Source: Legionella steelei (GTDB lineage: Bacteria > Pseudomonadota > Gammaproteobacteria > Legionellales > Legionellaceae). Taken from it: a DNA stretch of 64,000 bases. The notes beneath the pieces were generated by a model. The model did not search any database. It was not told the origin of the DNA and worked only from the letters and a program-made list of their open reading frames with translations. Both the position numbers and the translations under genes were made by a program. Location of the stretch: NCBI RefSeq assembly GCF_001468005.1, contig NZ_LNYY01000019.1, positions 62,001-126,000 on the forward strand, in the 5' to 3' direction. Positions 44,195-52,246 of the stretch are shown piece after piece. Within the stretch, counting starts at the first letter, position 1. Each line of letters opens with the position of its first letter.

Positions 44195-47100
44195 CTACGT
44201 GTTAGTTTTTTTTATTATGTTCGAGATCATAAAATAAACGGCAGGGAGCACAAATGAAGTAAATAATGTACCGATGCACAAGCCGCCAATAAGCACTGTG
44301 CCTATCGCCTGTCTGGCTTCGGCTCCCGCATCATGTGAGAGGACTAAGGGGATAGCGCCAAAAACCATAGCGCCTGTAGTCATAAGGATAGGGCGTAGCC
44401 TTAATGAGCACGATTTTTTTATTGCGTCTGCTAAAGTGAACCCTTCTTTCTGCAACTGGTTGGCAAATTCTACAATCAAAATCCCATGCTTACTGATCAG
44501 TCCGACTAAAGTGACCAGTCCAACTTGAGTAAAGATATTTAGAGATTGGCCAAATAAGTACGCGAACAGTAATGCCCCAAAACACGCTAAAGGTACGGTG
44601 AACAGAATAATAAACGGATAAACAAAGTTTTCGAATTGTGCTGCAAGAATGGCATAAATAAAGAGAATTGCTAATGCGAATAACAAAACCATGGTATGTG
44701 ATGACTCATTATAGGCTTTAGCAGCACCTGTCCAACTTAATTTATACTGGTGGGGGAGATTGTCTTTCGCCAATTTCATGAGTTTATTCATTCCATTTTT
44801 AAAGGATAGTTGTTTGGGTAATTGGGCATATAAAGTGGTCGAACGCATTTGATTGACGTGTTCCAGTGCTGTGGGTTGTGCGTGTCGCTTCATTTGTGCT
44901 ACGGAACCTAACGAAACGCGTTTTCCAGTGGGAGTCGTAAGATACAGTTCATCTAAAGTCCAAGGTTTAGATGAACCTTCCAATGTTAGGTTATAGGACA
45001 CACCATCTTTTTGAAAAGACATGGACTTATCGCCACTGAAAAACACCTCTATGGTTTTCGCCAATTGTGCTGGCGTCAAGTCCAATTGAGCTAAAGTATT
45101 TTTATCTATATTGATAGAGTATCCCATGGAATCAAGACGTAAATCATAGCGAGTAGAGGCAAATTCTTTACTTTGATCTAACAATTTTTTTAAATGCTCT
45201 GTTGCTTCAAATAACTGTCGGAAATTTTCAGTAGTGGAAATAACGAGTTCCAATTCTGAATTGTTGCGCGCATCATCTACTCCAGGTAAGCCGGAATCCC
45301 AGCTCCAGACAGAAGCATCTACTGAGGGTAATTGCTCTGTTTTCGGTTTTAATGAAGTAACAATTTGCTCTGCAGAACGATTTCTTTGCTTATGGGGTTT
45401 TAAAGGCATGACAATGCTGCTACCCCAATTTCCAAGAAAAGTTAATGTATTGTTCGCCTCAGGGATTTTACCTATAGACTGCTGGATGCGTTTCGTATTG
45501 GCCTCCAACGTATCTAAGTTATCCCCAGATAGAGGAGGGGTATAGATTCCTATTAAGCTGCGATCTTCCTTGGGTGCTGTTTCACCGGGCATTATTTTAT
45601 AAAAGAGTACGCTTAGACTTAATGACAAGAAGAGTAGGAAGAGTGTGGTTTTTTTTCGATAAATTATTACGCTCAGTAATTTATAATAGTATTGGGCCAG
45701 TGCATTCAGGAAATTATCGATAGCAGGCCATAAATGTTTGGTATTTTTATGTAGGAAAGTGGCACACATTAAAGGGGATAGGGTTAGAGCAACTACTCCT
45801 GAGATGAATACACTCCCGGCCAAAGCCACAGCAAATTCGATAAATAGCTGACCAATCATGCCATCAATCAAAGCAATAGGTGCATAAACACTGGTTAAGG
45901 TGAGTGTCATCGCAATAATAGCAAACCCTATTTGTTTGGAGCCTTTAAGGGCTGCCTCCATAGGTGATAAATCATCTTCGATATGACGCCAGATATTCTC
46001 AAGAACAATAATCGCATCATCTACAACCAAACCAACGGCCAATACCATTGCCAGAAGGGTCATTTGGTTTATCGTAAAGCCGGCAACCTTCAAAAATAAT
46101 AAAGAGCCAAAAAGTGAAATTGGGATTGCAATTAAGGGAATTATTGTAGCGCGAACATTGCGTAAAAAGATAAAAATGATGGCTAAGACTAAGAAAATGG
46201 ACTCAAGAATGGACGATTGGATGTTTTTAAGAGATGCTTTAATGAATTCGGATTGATCAATAATAATTCGAGTTTTGATGTCATCAGGCAAACCTTTCTT
46301 CAAGGCCCTCAGTTCTTTGCGTACACTTTGTGATACTTCAATTGGATTTGCATCATTAGCACGATTAATAGCAAGTACTAAACCTGGATGCCCATTGACT
46401 TTGACACGAAATTGGTTGTTATCCGTAGTTAATTGAATTTGGGCTAATGACTTAAGAAAAACAGGATGGTGGTTTTGCGTTTTAATCACCAAGTTTTCAT
46501 AATCTTCTGGAGTTTTTAATTCGAAATCAAGTGTCGTTGGGATCTTATTCTGATAATTACCTGCTGGCAGAGATAAGTGGTTGTTGTCAATTGCATTAGC
46601 AATCTCATCGACATTGATGCCAAATGTATATAATTTTTTTTGATCTAAGCGAACTGCATACGTGAACGGTTGTCCCCATACTTCGACTGAGGCAACTCCT
46701 TTTAGGCTTCGAAACACATTTTTCAGATTCAAATTAGCATAGTGTGTGAGTTCGCCGAAATTTAACGAAGAAGATTCCAGCGCGATGCCTATAAACGGTA
46801 AGCCATCTGCTTGTCTTTGGCGTTCAATTATGGGTGTTTTTACTGCTGATGGAAGCTGGGCTAATCGTGCTGCTTCATGCGTGGCATTCAGAGCTTTCTC
46901 CATAGGGGTTCCGGGGCGAAATCGCAAGGTAATGCGAGAGCTTCCCGCATTAGAACGCGATGTCATCATCTCCACTCCTTCTACGCCAGCAAGCTGATCT
47001 TCTAACACATTAGTGACTACAGATTCGACTAATTCAGGGCTGGCATTGGGGTAGTTGGTGTTTACTGTAATGATTGGAAAACTGATGTTGGGATATTCTC

Positions 47101-47203
47101 TTAAGGATAATGAATGGAAACACAACATTCCCAAAAGCAGAATCATGCAATTAAGAATAATTGAAATAACTGGATGTTTTAAAAAATAGCTCGTAAACTT
47201 CAT
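44195..47203 (-). CDS. RND efflux pump inner-membrane protein (HAE1 family)
   Basis: 1002 residues with 12 transmembrane helices and two large periplasmic loops. HAE1 features are LREYPNISFPIITVNTNYPNASPELVE, MEKALNATHEAARLAQLP, the helix-4 proton relay AVGLVVDDAIIVLENI, and the C-terminal GLISKHGILIVEFANQLQ. It is similar to MexB/VexK-type proteins. The adaptor gene ends 10 bp upstream and is co-transcribed. No outer-membrane factor is adjacent; the one at 1686 or a TolC elsewhere could serve. Confidence 0.94.
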   Translation of the reverse strand: MKFTSYFLKHPVISIILNCMILLLGMLCFHSLSLREYPNISFPIITVNTNYPNASPELVESVVTNVLEDQLAGVEGVEMMTSRSNAGSSRITLRFRPGTPMEKALNATHEAARLAQLPSAVKTPIIERQRQADGLPFIGIALESSSLNFGELTHYANLNLKNVFRSLKGVASVEVWGQPFTYAVRLDQKKLYTFGINVDEIANAIDNNHLSLPAGNYQNKIPTTLDFELKTPEDYENLVIKTQNHHPVFLKSLAQIQLTTDNNQFRVKVNGHPGLVLAINRANDANPIEVSQSVRKELRALKKGLPDDIKTRIIIDQSEFIKASLKNIQSSILESIFLVLAIIFIFLRNVRATIIPLIAIPISLFGSLLFLKVAGFTINQMTLLAMVLAVGLVVDDAIIVLENIWRHIEDDLSPMEAALKGSKQIGFAIIAMTLTLTSVYAPIALIDGMIGQLFIEFAVALAGSVFISGVVALTLSPLMCATFLHKNTKHLWPAIDNFLNALAQYYYKLLSVIIYRKKTTLFLLFLSLSLSVLFYKIMPGETAPKEDRSLIGIYTPPLSGDNLDTLEANTKRIQQSIGKIPEANNTLTFLGNWGSSIVMPLKPHKQRNRSAEQIVTSLKPKTEQLPSVDASVWSWDSGLPGVDDARNNSELELVISTTENFRQLFEATEHLKKLLDQSKEFASTRYDLRLDSMGYSINIDKNTLAQLDLTPAQLAKTIEVFFSGDKSMSFQKDGVSYNLTLEGSSKPWTLDELYLTTPTGKRVSLGSVAQMKRHAQPTALEHVNQMRSTTLYAQLPKQLSFKNGMNKLMKLAKDNLPHQYKLSWTGAAKAYNESSHTMVLLFALAILFIYAILAAQFENFVYPFIILFTVPLACFGALLFAYLFGQSLNIFTQVGLVTLVGLISKHGILIVEFANQLQKEGFTLADAIKKSCSLRLRPILMTTGAMVFGAIPLVLSHDAGAEARQAIGTVLIGGLCIGTLFTSFVLPAVYFMISNIIKKTNT

Positions 47204-47213
47204 AACCGGCTGG

Positions 47214-48275
47214 CTAACCTTTATAAATTGAGACGTCCAGTCCTGGATATAATCGTTCGGGGTTTTTACTCACTATTTGATCCCCAGATTTTAATCCTGA
47301 AATAATTTCTACCTTATCTTTTTCTTGTATTCCTGTTTTTACGGCAATAAGCTCTATTTTTTTATCAACTACCTTATAAACGTGTGTTTTACCTTGTTTG
47401 AGAAATAAAGCTTGTGTGGGAATGATCAGAGTCTCTGTTTTTTTATTCACGACAAGCTGGCTGGATACGCTTGCGCCGATTAAGCAACGAGTGCATTGTA
47501 TATCCACATCAGCAGGACACATATGTGTTTCATCATCTATCATTTTTTGTACGTGGTTCAAATGATAGCGCTGATTAAATATATAAATAGGTTGGTTTTC
47601 TGCAATAGCGTGATTATTGGTGCAAGGAATATCAATTTCTACGCTTAATGAATTAGGATCGTAAATGGTAACAATAGGCACACCTTCTGTTACTTGTGCT
47701 CCTTCTTTAATTTTAAATGCACCAATCACGCCATCAAATGGAGCATAAAAACGCATGTTTTTGAGCTCTATTTTAGTTCTAGCCCTTTCCTTTTGTGAAT
47801 CTATCCAGATTCTTTTTTTCTCTTCGACTTCTCGAGCACTGACAAAGCCTGTTTTTTGCAAGCTTTTTAGGCGTTGGTATTGAGTGTTTTCTAGTTGTTC
47901 TGTTTCTTTTGAAAGTTGATAGCTTCGCTCAATATCCGGATTAGTTATTTTAGCAATTAAGTCACCTTTTTTGACTGTTTGTCCTGAGCTCATAAGGGTA
48001 TCAAGCATCCCAGAACCTTTGGCAACAAGTATGGTTGCATGTTTAGGGCGTATGGTACCGATAAGTTTTATCGTTTTTTCAATAGTCGATGGAGTTACAG
48101 TAACTACTTCAACTATTTTAATAGGAGGTGGAGGAGAAATACTCGCATGATAATAGAATATATAGTAAACGCTCAGGGCAGTGAGTATGGTGCTTGACAA
48201 TCCAATAGTCTTATACCGGGAACACAGGGTGTTCCTTACTCTTCGGATGATTAATCGCAGACTCACGAGATGCAC
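47214..48275 (-). CDS. RND efflux pump periplasmic adaptor (membrane fusion protein)
   Basis: 353 residues. An N-terminal anchor helix (~24-42) is followed by the lipoyl half KLIGTIRPKHATILVAKGSG, a coiled-coil hairpin (~100-170), the second lipoyl half MRFYAPFDGVIGAFKIKEGAQV, and a beta-barrel region. An unusual insert with four cysteines (THMCPADVDIQCTRCLIGA) sits in the barrel. The start overlaps the end of hemH by 13 bp. It works with the downstream RND pump. Confidence 0.88.
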   Translation of the reverse strand: MHLVSLRLIIRRVRNTLCSRYKTIGLSSTILTALSVYYIFYYHASISPPPPIKIVEVVTVTPSTIEKTIKLIGTIRPKHATILVAKGSGMLDTLMSSGQTVKKGDLIAKITNPDIERSYQLSKETEQLENTQYQRLKSLQKTGFVSAREVEEKKRIWIDSQKERARTKIELKNMRFYAPFDGVIGAFKIKEGAQVTEGVPIVTIYDPNSLSVEIDIPCTNNHAIAENQPIYIFNQRYHLNHVQKMIDDETHMCPADVDIQCTRCLIGASVSSQLVVNKKTETLIIPTQALFLKQGKTHVYKVVDKKIELIAVKTGIQEKDKVEIISGLKSGDQIVSKNPERLYPGLDVSIYKG

Positions 48276-49282
48276 CTCAATTGGGAATCAGATTGACTAT
48301 CTGTCATGGTGATTATGGCTTGAATCCAGGAGGGATCATTATTCAGGCTCGGAACGGTAATTAATTCGTTCCCTCCTAAGGTGGTCCATTGTTGTTGGAG
48401 ACGAATTCCTATTTCTTCAAGTGTTTCTAAACAGTCGGCAACAAATGAGGGACAAATAATAACTAATTTTTTAATTCCTTTCGCAATCAATTCAGCAAGA
48501 ATTTGATCTGTATAAGGTTTTACCCAAGGTGTTTTACCTAGCCTTGATTGAAAAGCGGTACTGTAACTGTTGGTCGCTAAACCCAGTTCATTTGCCAATA
48601 AACGGCTCGTCTCATGGCATTGGGCTCTGTAACACCAATGAATGCTGTCTGTTAAAGTAGGACAAGATTCAGTGCATATTGATTTACAACTCACTTTGGT
48701 GATTTGGCGTTCAGGAATCCCATGATAGCTAAAAAGGACATGGGCTTGTTCATGAAGATAGGATTTAATGATTTGGGCTTGTGCTTTCAGGTACGCTGGA
48801 TGTTGAAAAAAATCACTAATAATACGAATTGATGGAATCAAATCCCAGGAGCTAATGATGCGCATGGCTTCTGCAATAGATGAGCCATTAGCTGCTGATG
48901 AGTATTGTGGATATAAAGGTAAAATAGTAATGGATTCGCAATCGCGTAACTGATTTAAGGCTGTTTCGATCGAAGGGTTTCCATAGCGCATACCAAGAGC
49001 AATTATTGATTCTGACCCCACTTCTTTTTGTATTTGGTTTACTAGACTCTTACTATGAACTAATAATGGCGAACCTTGTTCAGTCCATATGGATTGATAC
49101 GCACGCGCAGAACGTTTTGTACGAAACGGTAAAATGAATGCATAAACCAATATATAACGGAGCACTGCGGGGAGATCGACAACCCGTTTGTCGGTAAGAA
49201 ATTCGCGTAAATAACTCCTGACAGATGAAATTTCTGCACTGTTAGGGGTACCAAGATTTATAAGTAACAAGCCACGCTTCAT
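48263..49282 (-). CDS. hemH: Ferrochelatase
   Basis: 339 residues from ATG at 49282; the frame is open 45 codons further, but homology begins at MKRGLLLINLGTPNS. It inserts Fe2+ into protoporphyrin IX. Motifs are YLREFLTDKRVVDLP, ALGMRYGNPSIETALNQL, LPLYPQYSSAANGS, HVLFSYHGIPERQI (metal-binding His), and VIICPSFVADCLETLEEI. A Cys-rich segment (KSICTESCPT) lies mid-protein. The 3' end overlaps the RND adaptor gene. It shares the heme theme with ctaA/ctaB but is not linked to them. Confidence 0.95.
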   Translation of the reverse strand: MKRGLLLINLGTPNSAEISSVRSYLREFLTDKRVVDLPAVLRYILVYAFILPFRTKRSARAYQSIWTEQGSPLLVHSKSLVNQIQKEVGSESIIALGMRYGNPSIETALNQLRDCESITILPLYPQYSSAANGSSIAEAMRIISSWDLIPSIRIISDFFQHPAYLKAQAQIIKSYLHEQAHVLFSYHGIPERQITKVSCKSICTESCPTLTDSIHWCYRAQCHETSRLLANELGLATNSYSTAFQSRLGKTPWVKPYTDQILAELIAKGIKKLVIICPSFVADCLETLEEIGIRLQQQWTTLGGNELITVPSLNNDPSWIQAIITMTDSQSDSQLRCIS

Positions 49283-49413
49283 CAGTAATTCACTGACCAC
49301 AAATAGAATAGGGCCATCATACATGAAGACGGTTTGTAATTCAGTACTTGTTTGAAATTTGATCTTCTTGGGGCTTGTGGACGCAGCACCACCATGATAC
49401 TGCGTTAACTTAA

Positions 49414-49644
49414 TCAAGCCATTTCAGCATCAGCATTCTCATTGAGCACTATTACATTAGCTGCGTGTAGACCTTTATCACCAGTTTCTACATCGTAATT
49501 AACTGCTTGTCCTGGTACTAATGTTTTGTAGCCTGTGCCATGAATCGACGAGAAATGAACAAAAATATCATCGCCACCATTTTCTGGAATAATAAAACCC
49601 CAACCTTTGGCATTATTAAACCATTTAACTTCACCTTTAGCCAT
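49414..49644 (-). CDS. Cold-shock-domain protein
   Basis: 76 residues, one cold-shock domain. RNP1 is KGWGFI and RNP2 is DIFVHFS; the start [18 protein letters not shown] is canonical for CspA-like proteins. It binds single-stranded nucleic acid. AGGAGGAAAC precedes the ATG. It is a single gene upstream of hemH on the same strand, with 131 bp between. Confidence 0.95.
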   Translation of the reverse strand: MAKGEVKWFNNAKGWGFIIPENGGDDIFVHFSSIHGTGYKTLVPGQAVNYDVETGDKGLHAANVIVLNENADAEMA

Positions 49645-49830
49645 GTTTCCTCCTTTTCCAGAGCCTTATTTGTAGACTCTACTGTTTCTCAATTGCCCTG
49701 ACTTTTCTGTCAATTGAGCAATTGCATTCATCCATAAATGACAATTGAACCTATTTTTCTAATAGGTAGTTTTAACATAACGTAAAACAGACTCACTACT
49801 CAATAGTATTTTTTATAAAAAAAATAATTA

Positions 49831-49860
49831 TTGTTAATAATTCCTTAAGTTGTTTATGCT
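49831..49860 (+). promoter_or_regulatory. Predicted sigma70-type promoter
   Basis: TTGTTA (49831-49836) and TATGCT (49855-49860) are 18 bp apart. They lie 35 bp before the ATG of the small gene at 49896, which has an AGGAGGAG ribosome binding site. Confidence 0.5.
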
Positions 49861-49895
49861 AAGTTATAAGTATAGGTGTAACAGGAGGAGTTCAG

Positions 49896-50132
49896 ATGAG
49901 TCAATTCAGCACTTCTAAAATGTTAGGGAAACTAGCTGCGGGACAAGGCAAACCTCAGTTTGCAAGCGTTTCTTCGCAGAAAATAGAGGAAGTTGGAGAA
50001 GAAATTGCTGCGCCGAAACATCAATTAACGCCCTCTGCAAAACCATCTGCGGAATTAGATATGAAAAATGTTCTCGGCGCGAGCCTAGCACCACAATTTT
50101 CAAAAGGATATTCTCCGATGGATAAAAAATAA
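49896..50132 (+). CDS. Small hypothetical protein upstream of icmT
   Basis: 78 residues, hydrophilic, no membrane segment or known domain: MSQFSTSKMLGKLAAGQGKP at the start, ending FSKGYSPMDKK. Two similar hydrophobic patches (KMLGKLA and KNVLGASLAPQ) flank a charged middle. It is a monocistronic unit with its own promoter, a strong RBS and a terminator at 50187-50215, so it is very likely expressed. Its place beside icmT may be historical. Confidence 0.65.
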   Translation: MSQFSTSKMLGKLAAGQGKPQFASVSSQKIEEVGEEIAAPKHQLTPSAKPSAELDMKNVLGASLAPQFSKGYSPMDKK

Positions 50133-50186
50133 TTTATTTAGTAATCGTTATCCGTATAAAAAAAGCAATCATCCGTAAACTATAAA

Positions 50187-50215
50187 ACCCTCTCCTAGTC
50201 AGAGAGGGTTTATTT
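50187..50215 (+). terminator. Rho-independent terminator before icmT
   Basis: ACCCTCTC (50187-50194), 7-nt loop, GAGAGGGT (50202-50209), then TTATTTC. It ends transcription of the small gene at 49896 and isolates the icmT promoter. Confidence 0.8.
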
Positions 50216-50315
50216 CACTTGTTAAGATCATAATAATATTCATTAAAAGTACGAATTGTTGTAAAAATACTATTAATATTCTCCGGACAAGGGTGCCAAA
50301 GCCTGTATTTAGGTA

Positions 50316-50321
50316 TATACT
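50316..50321 (+). promoter_or_regulatory. TATACT element of the icmTS promoter
   Basis: TATACT lies 40 bp before the icmT start. A TATACT hexamer was reported as a regulatory -10 element in several L. pneumophila icm promoters. The same hexamer lies before icmQ and icmP in this window. Confidence 0.55.
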
Positions 50322-50361
50322 TTTTTTATAAAGAGTTATTTTTTATTTGAGGTATAAAGGC

Positions 50362-50619
50362 ATGGCAGGGTTTGCTGAAACAGCACATTGGAGAGATTCT
50401 GCTCGTAGCGCTCGCTTTTTTATAGTAGATGCTCGAGCCGCATTCCCTATATTCTTATTTCTAATGCATATTAGAATATGGACTGGAGTTCTTGTTTTAA
50501 TCTCTGCAGTGTTTTTTGGGATTATTGAACATTATGGTTTTACGGTGCCAGTTTTTTTAAGGTGGATAAGAAGTACCTTAGCTGGATCACTGAAGTCTGC
50601 AAAACCATGGTGGCGATAA
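50362..50619 (+). CDS. icmT: Dot/Icm protein IcmT (DotS)
   Basis: 85 residues, matching IcmT (~86). ATG at 50362 (MAGFAETAHWRDSARSARFF) is chosen over the upstream 50347 start by length and homology. Two transmembrane segments (~28-46 and 48-66) and a basic C-terminus are seen. It is an inner-membrane component of the type IVB secretion apparatus needed for egress and effector delivery. It is followed 1 bp later by icmS. Confidence 0.95.
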   Translation: MAGFAETAHWRDSARSARFFIVDARAAFPIFLFLMHIRIWTGVLVLISAVFFGIIEHYGFTVPVFLRWIRSTLAGSLKSAKPWWR

Positions 50620-50620
50620 C

Positions 50621-50965
50621 ATGGAAAGAGATATTAGTAAAAGTCTGTCAGTTATTGCGGCAAGTTTAAATGCAAAATTTTATCTTAATGATAGATTTGT
50701 AAGTTATGAGGAGGTTTTTGCCGATACAGGTTTGTTGCCTGCGATTGCAAAACGAGCGGATCAATTGTGCTCCCTATGTCTTGGGTATGGATTAGGGGCT
50801 ACGTTTGATGAGGCTGAAGGTGCTTTGTTAGGACTAAGAGTTATTTTTGATGAGGTAACACCTAATGTTTTGCGGTTATTATGTATGACTGATGTGTTAA
50901 ATGAGTTGATACAAGGTGGACCAAGTCGTGACTATACCCCTTTGGACGAGTTAATGTACGACTAG
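50621..50965 (+). CDS. icmS: Dot/Icm adaptor protein IcmS
   Basis: 114 residues, the family's exact length. Small acidic cytosolic protein: MERDISKSLSVIAASLNAKF, then LCSLCLGYGLGATFDEAEGALLG and a terminal RDYTPLDELMYD. IcmS pairs with IcmW to bind effectors and presents them to the IcmO (DotL) coupling protein. Co-transcribed with icmT. Confidence 0.96.
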   Translation: MERDISKSLSVIAASLNAKFYLNDRFVSYEEVFADTGLLPAIAKRADQLCSLCLGYGLGATFDEAEGALLGLRVIFDEVTPNVLRLLCMTDVLNELIQGGPSRDYTPLDELMYD

Positions 50966-50987
50966 GTGTATTTTATTAAAATATATT

Positions 50988-51003
50988 GTAAATAAATCGT
51001 AAG
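50988..51003 (+). promoter_or_regulatory. CpxR-type box upstream of the IcmR-type gene
   Basis: GTAAA-N6-GTAAG, one base from the CpxR consensus GTAAA-N6-GAAAG. A TAGACT -10-like hexamer is at 51041-51046, and the gene starts at 51083. CpxR control of icmR is established in L. pneumophila. Confidence 0.55.
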
Positions 51004-51082
51004 CTTTGATGATTATAGATGCATTTATAGTTAATTTTGATAGACTATGTTAATTAAAGATTTTATGTTTAGGGGTAATGCT

Positions 51083-51406
51083 ATGGGATTTTTTAAACAA
51101 GAAAGTGGTGACCTGAAGACCCAGATTGAAACTGAATGCAAAACACCTATTGAAAGAATGAAATCAGTGATGGATGCAAGCGGTCGCAATACCAGTGATC
51201 TTCTAGAGGGAGCTCAGATGTTGGATGTCGTAACTCAGGTAATAGCTAACCCAAATACATTGCCGAAAGAGGCCATGAACAATCAAGAAGCGACGCCACA
51301 AACCCCTACTCCTGGAGCCAAGGAACAACTTCAAGCACTTAAACAATCTCGTGAGAACGCTCAAGAAGAGAAAGGTGCTGAAGAGACGACTAGCTATGGT
51401 ATGTAA
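51083..51406 (+). CDS. IcmR functional homologue (FIR family)
   Basis: 107 residues from ATG at 51083; ATG at 51047 is too close to the predicted -10. Hydrophilic, with a helical N-terminal half (TECKTPIERMKSVMDASGRN, LEGAQMLDVVTQVIANP) and a low-complexity Pro/Gln/Glu C-terminal half. It occupies the icmR position between icmS and icmQ. In Legionella this slot holds hypervariable FIR genes whose products bind and control IcmQ while sharing almost no sequence. The call rests on position, size and composition. A terminator follows it at 51455. Confidence 0.8.
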   Translation: MGFFKQESGDLKTQIETECKTPIERMKSVMDASGRNTSDLLEGAQMLDVVTQVIANPNTLPKEAMNNQEATPQTPTPGAKEQLQALKQSRENAQEEKGAEETTSYGM

Positions 51407-51454
51407 AGGAATTGAGTTCAGTATCTAGGTAAAAAATAATAATTTTTGTTATGC

Positions 51455-51498
51455 CCACAAAGAGAGTCTTTTCTCTTTGTGGATTTTATATTTTTTAT
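51455..51498 (+). terminator. Strong terminator between the IcmR-type gene and icmQ
   Basis: CCACAAAGAGA (51455-51465), 6-nt loop, and its complement (51472-51482), followed by ATTTTATATTTTTTATAT. It separates the IcmR-type gene from icmQ, which then has its own TATACT at 51516. Confidence 0.85.
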
Positions 51499-51515
51499 AT
51501 AATCGAAATTACTGT

Positions 51516-51521
51516 TATACT
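51516..51521 (+). promoter_or_regulatory. TATACT element of the icmQ promoter
   Basis: TATACT lies 45 bp upstream of the icmQ ATG and just after the terminator, so icmQ has an independent promoter. Confidence 0.5.
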
Positions 51522-51566
51522 CCATAATACTGCATTGATTTCTCTTTTAAAAATAAACCTGGTTTT

Positions 51567-52145
51567 ATGGCAAACGAAAATTTCACTAAAGAGCATAATG
51601 ATGCGATTCTTAAAGCGCTGGATTATGCAATTCAAAATGGCCCCTGGGATAAATCGAATTTTCTACGGTCAATCGGTAATCGTTTAATCGGAATTCGCGA
51701 TAATTTTTCCAAAAAAATTAATATGCGCAGTCAATCACAAATTCAATCGGATACTAATCTGGCAAATCGCCTTGCTTTGCGAGGCAATCAGCAAGAAGTT
51801 TTCATTTCTTTATATACTTCAGACGGTTCTAATATTCAATCTTGGGAAAGGATAATTATTAATTTGCCGCGCCAAATGATTTCTCGTCCGATTTATGGAA
51901 GTGAAGAGCAGGTGCAGGAATTAATCAAATCAAAAGAAAACAAGCAGAATGAAGCTTATGTAGGTATCTATATCAATAATACCGATATGATTCACCTTGC
52001 CCCAGATAAAATCTTACATGATAGGTTAGGAAGTCCTTTATTAACGTTAAAAGACAGATCTTTAGACTTAGAGAATATTACCCGGTTTGTCCATATCAGC
52101 GGTGTTTATAAATATTCACGTGGCCGTTTAATCAAAGAATCGTGA
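51567..52145 (+). CDS. icmQ: Dot/Icm protein IcmQ
   Basis: 192 residues (IcmQ is ~191). The helical N-terminal domain contains HNDAILKALDYAIQNGPWDKSNFLRSIGN; the C-terminal domain, which binds NAD+ in L. pneumophila, contains LPRQMISRPIYGSEEQVQ and YVGIYINNTDMIHL. IcmQ inserts into membranes and is restrained by IcmR/FIR, encoded just upstream. No RBS better than a weak site is seen before this ATG. Confidence 0.95.
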   Translation: MANENFTKEHNDAILKALDYAIQNGPWDKSNFLRSIGNRLIGIRDNFSKKINMRSQSQIQSDTNLANRLALRGNQQEVFISLYTSDGSNIQSWERIIINLPRQMISRPIYGSEEQVQELIKSKENKQNEAYVGIYINNTDMIHLAPDKILHDRLGSPLLTLKDRSLDLENITRFVHISGVYKYSRGRLIKES

Positions 52146-52208
52146 GTTTTAATATCTCTCTTTGTTGCTATGCTTGCGAATCGCTCGCAAAATTATCCTA
52201 GAGCAGTA

Positions 52209-52214
52209 TATACT
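52209..52214 (+). promoter_or_regulatory. TATACT element of the icmP promoter
   Basis: TATACT lies 32 bp before the icmP ATG, in the 101-bp gap after icmQ. Confidence 0.5.
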
Positions 52215-52246
52215 TATAAAGACAAACTATTTTGAAGTAATCACTA

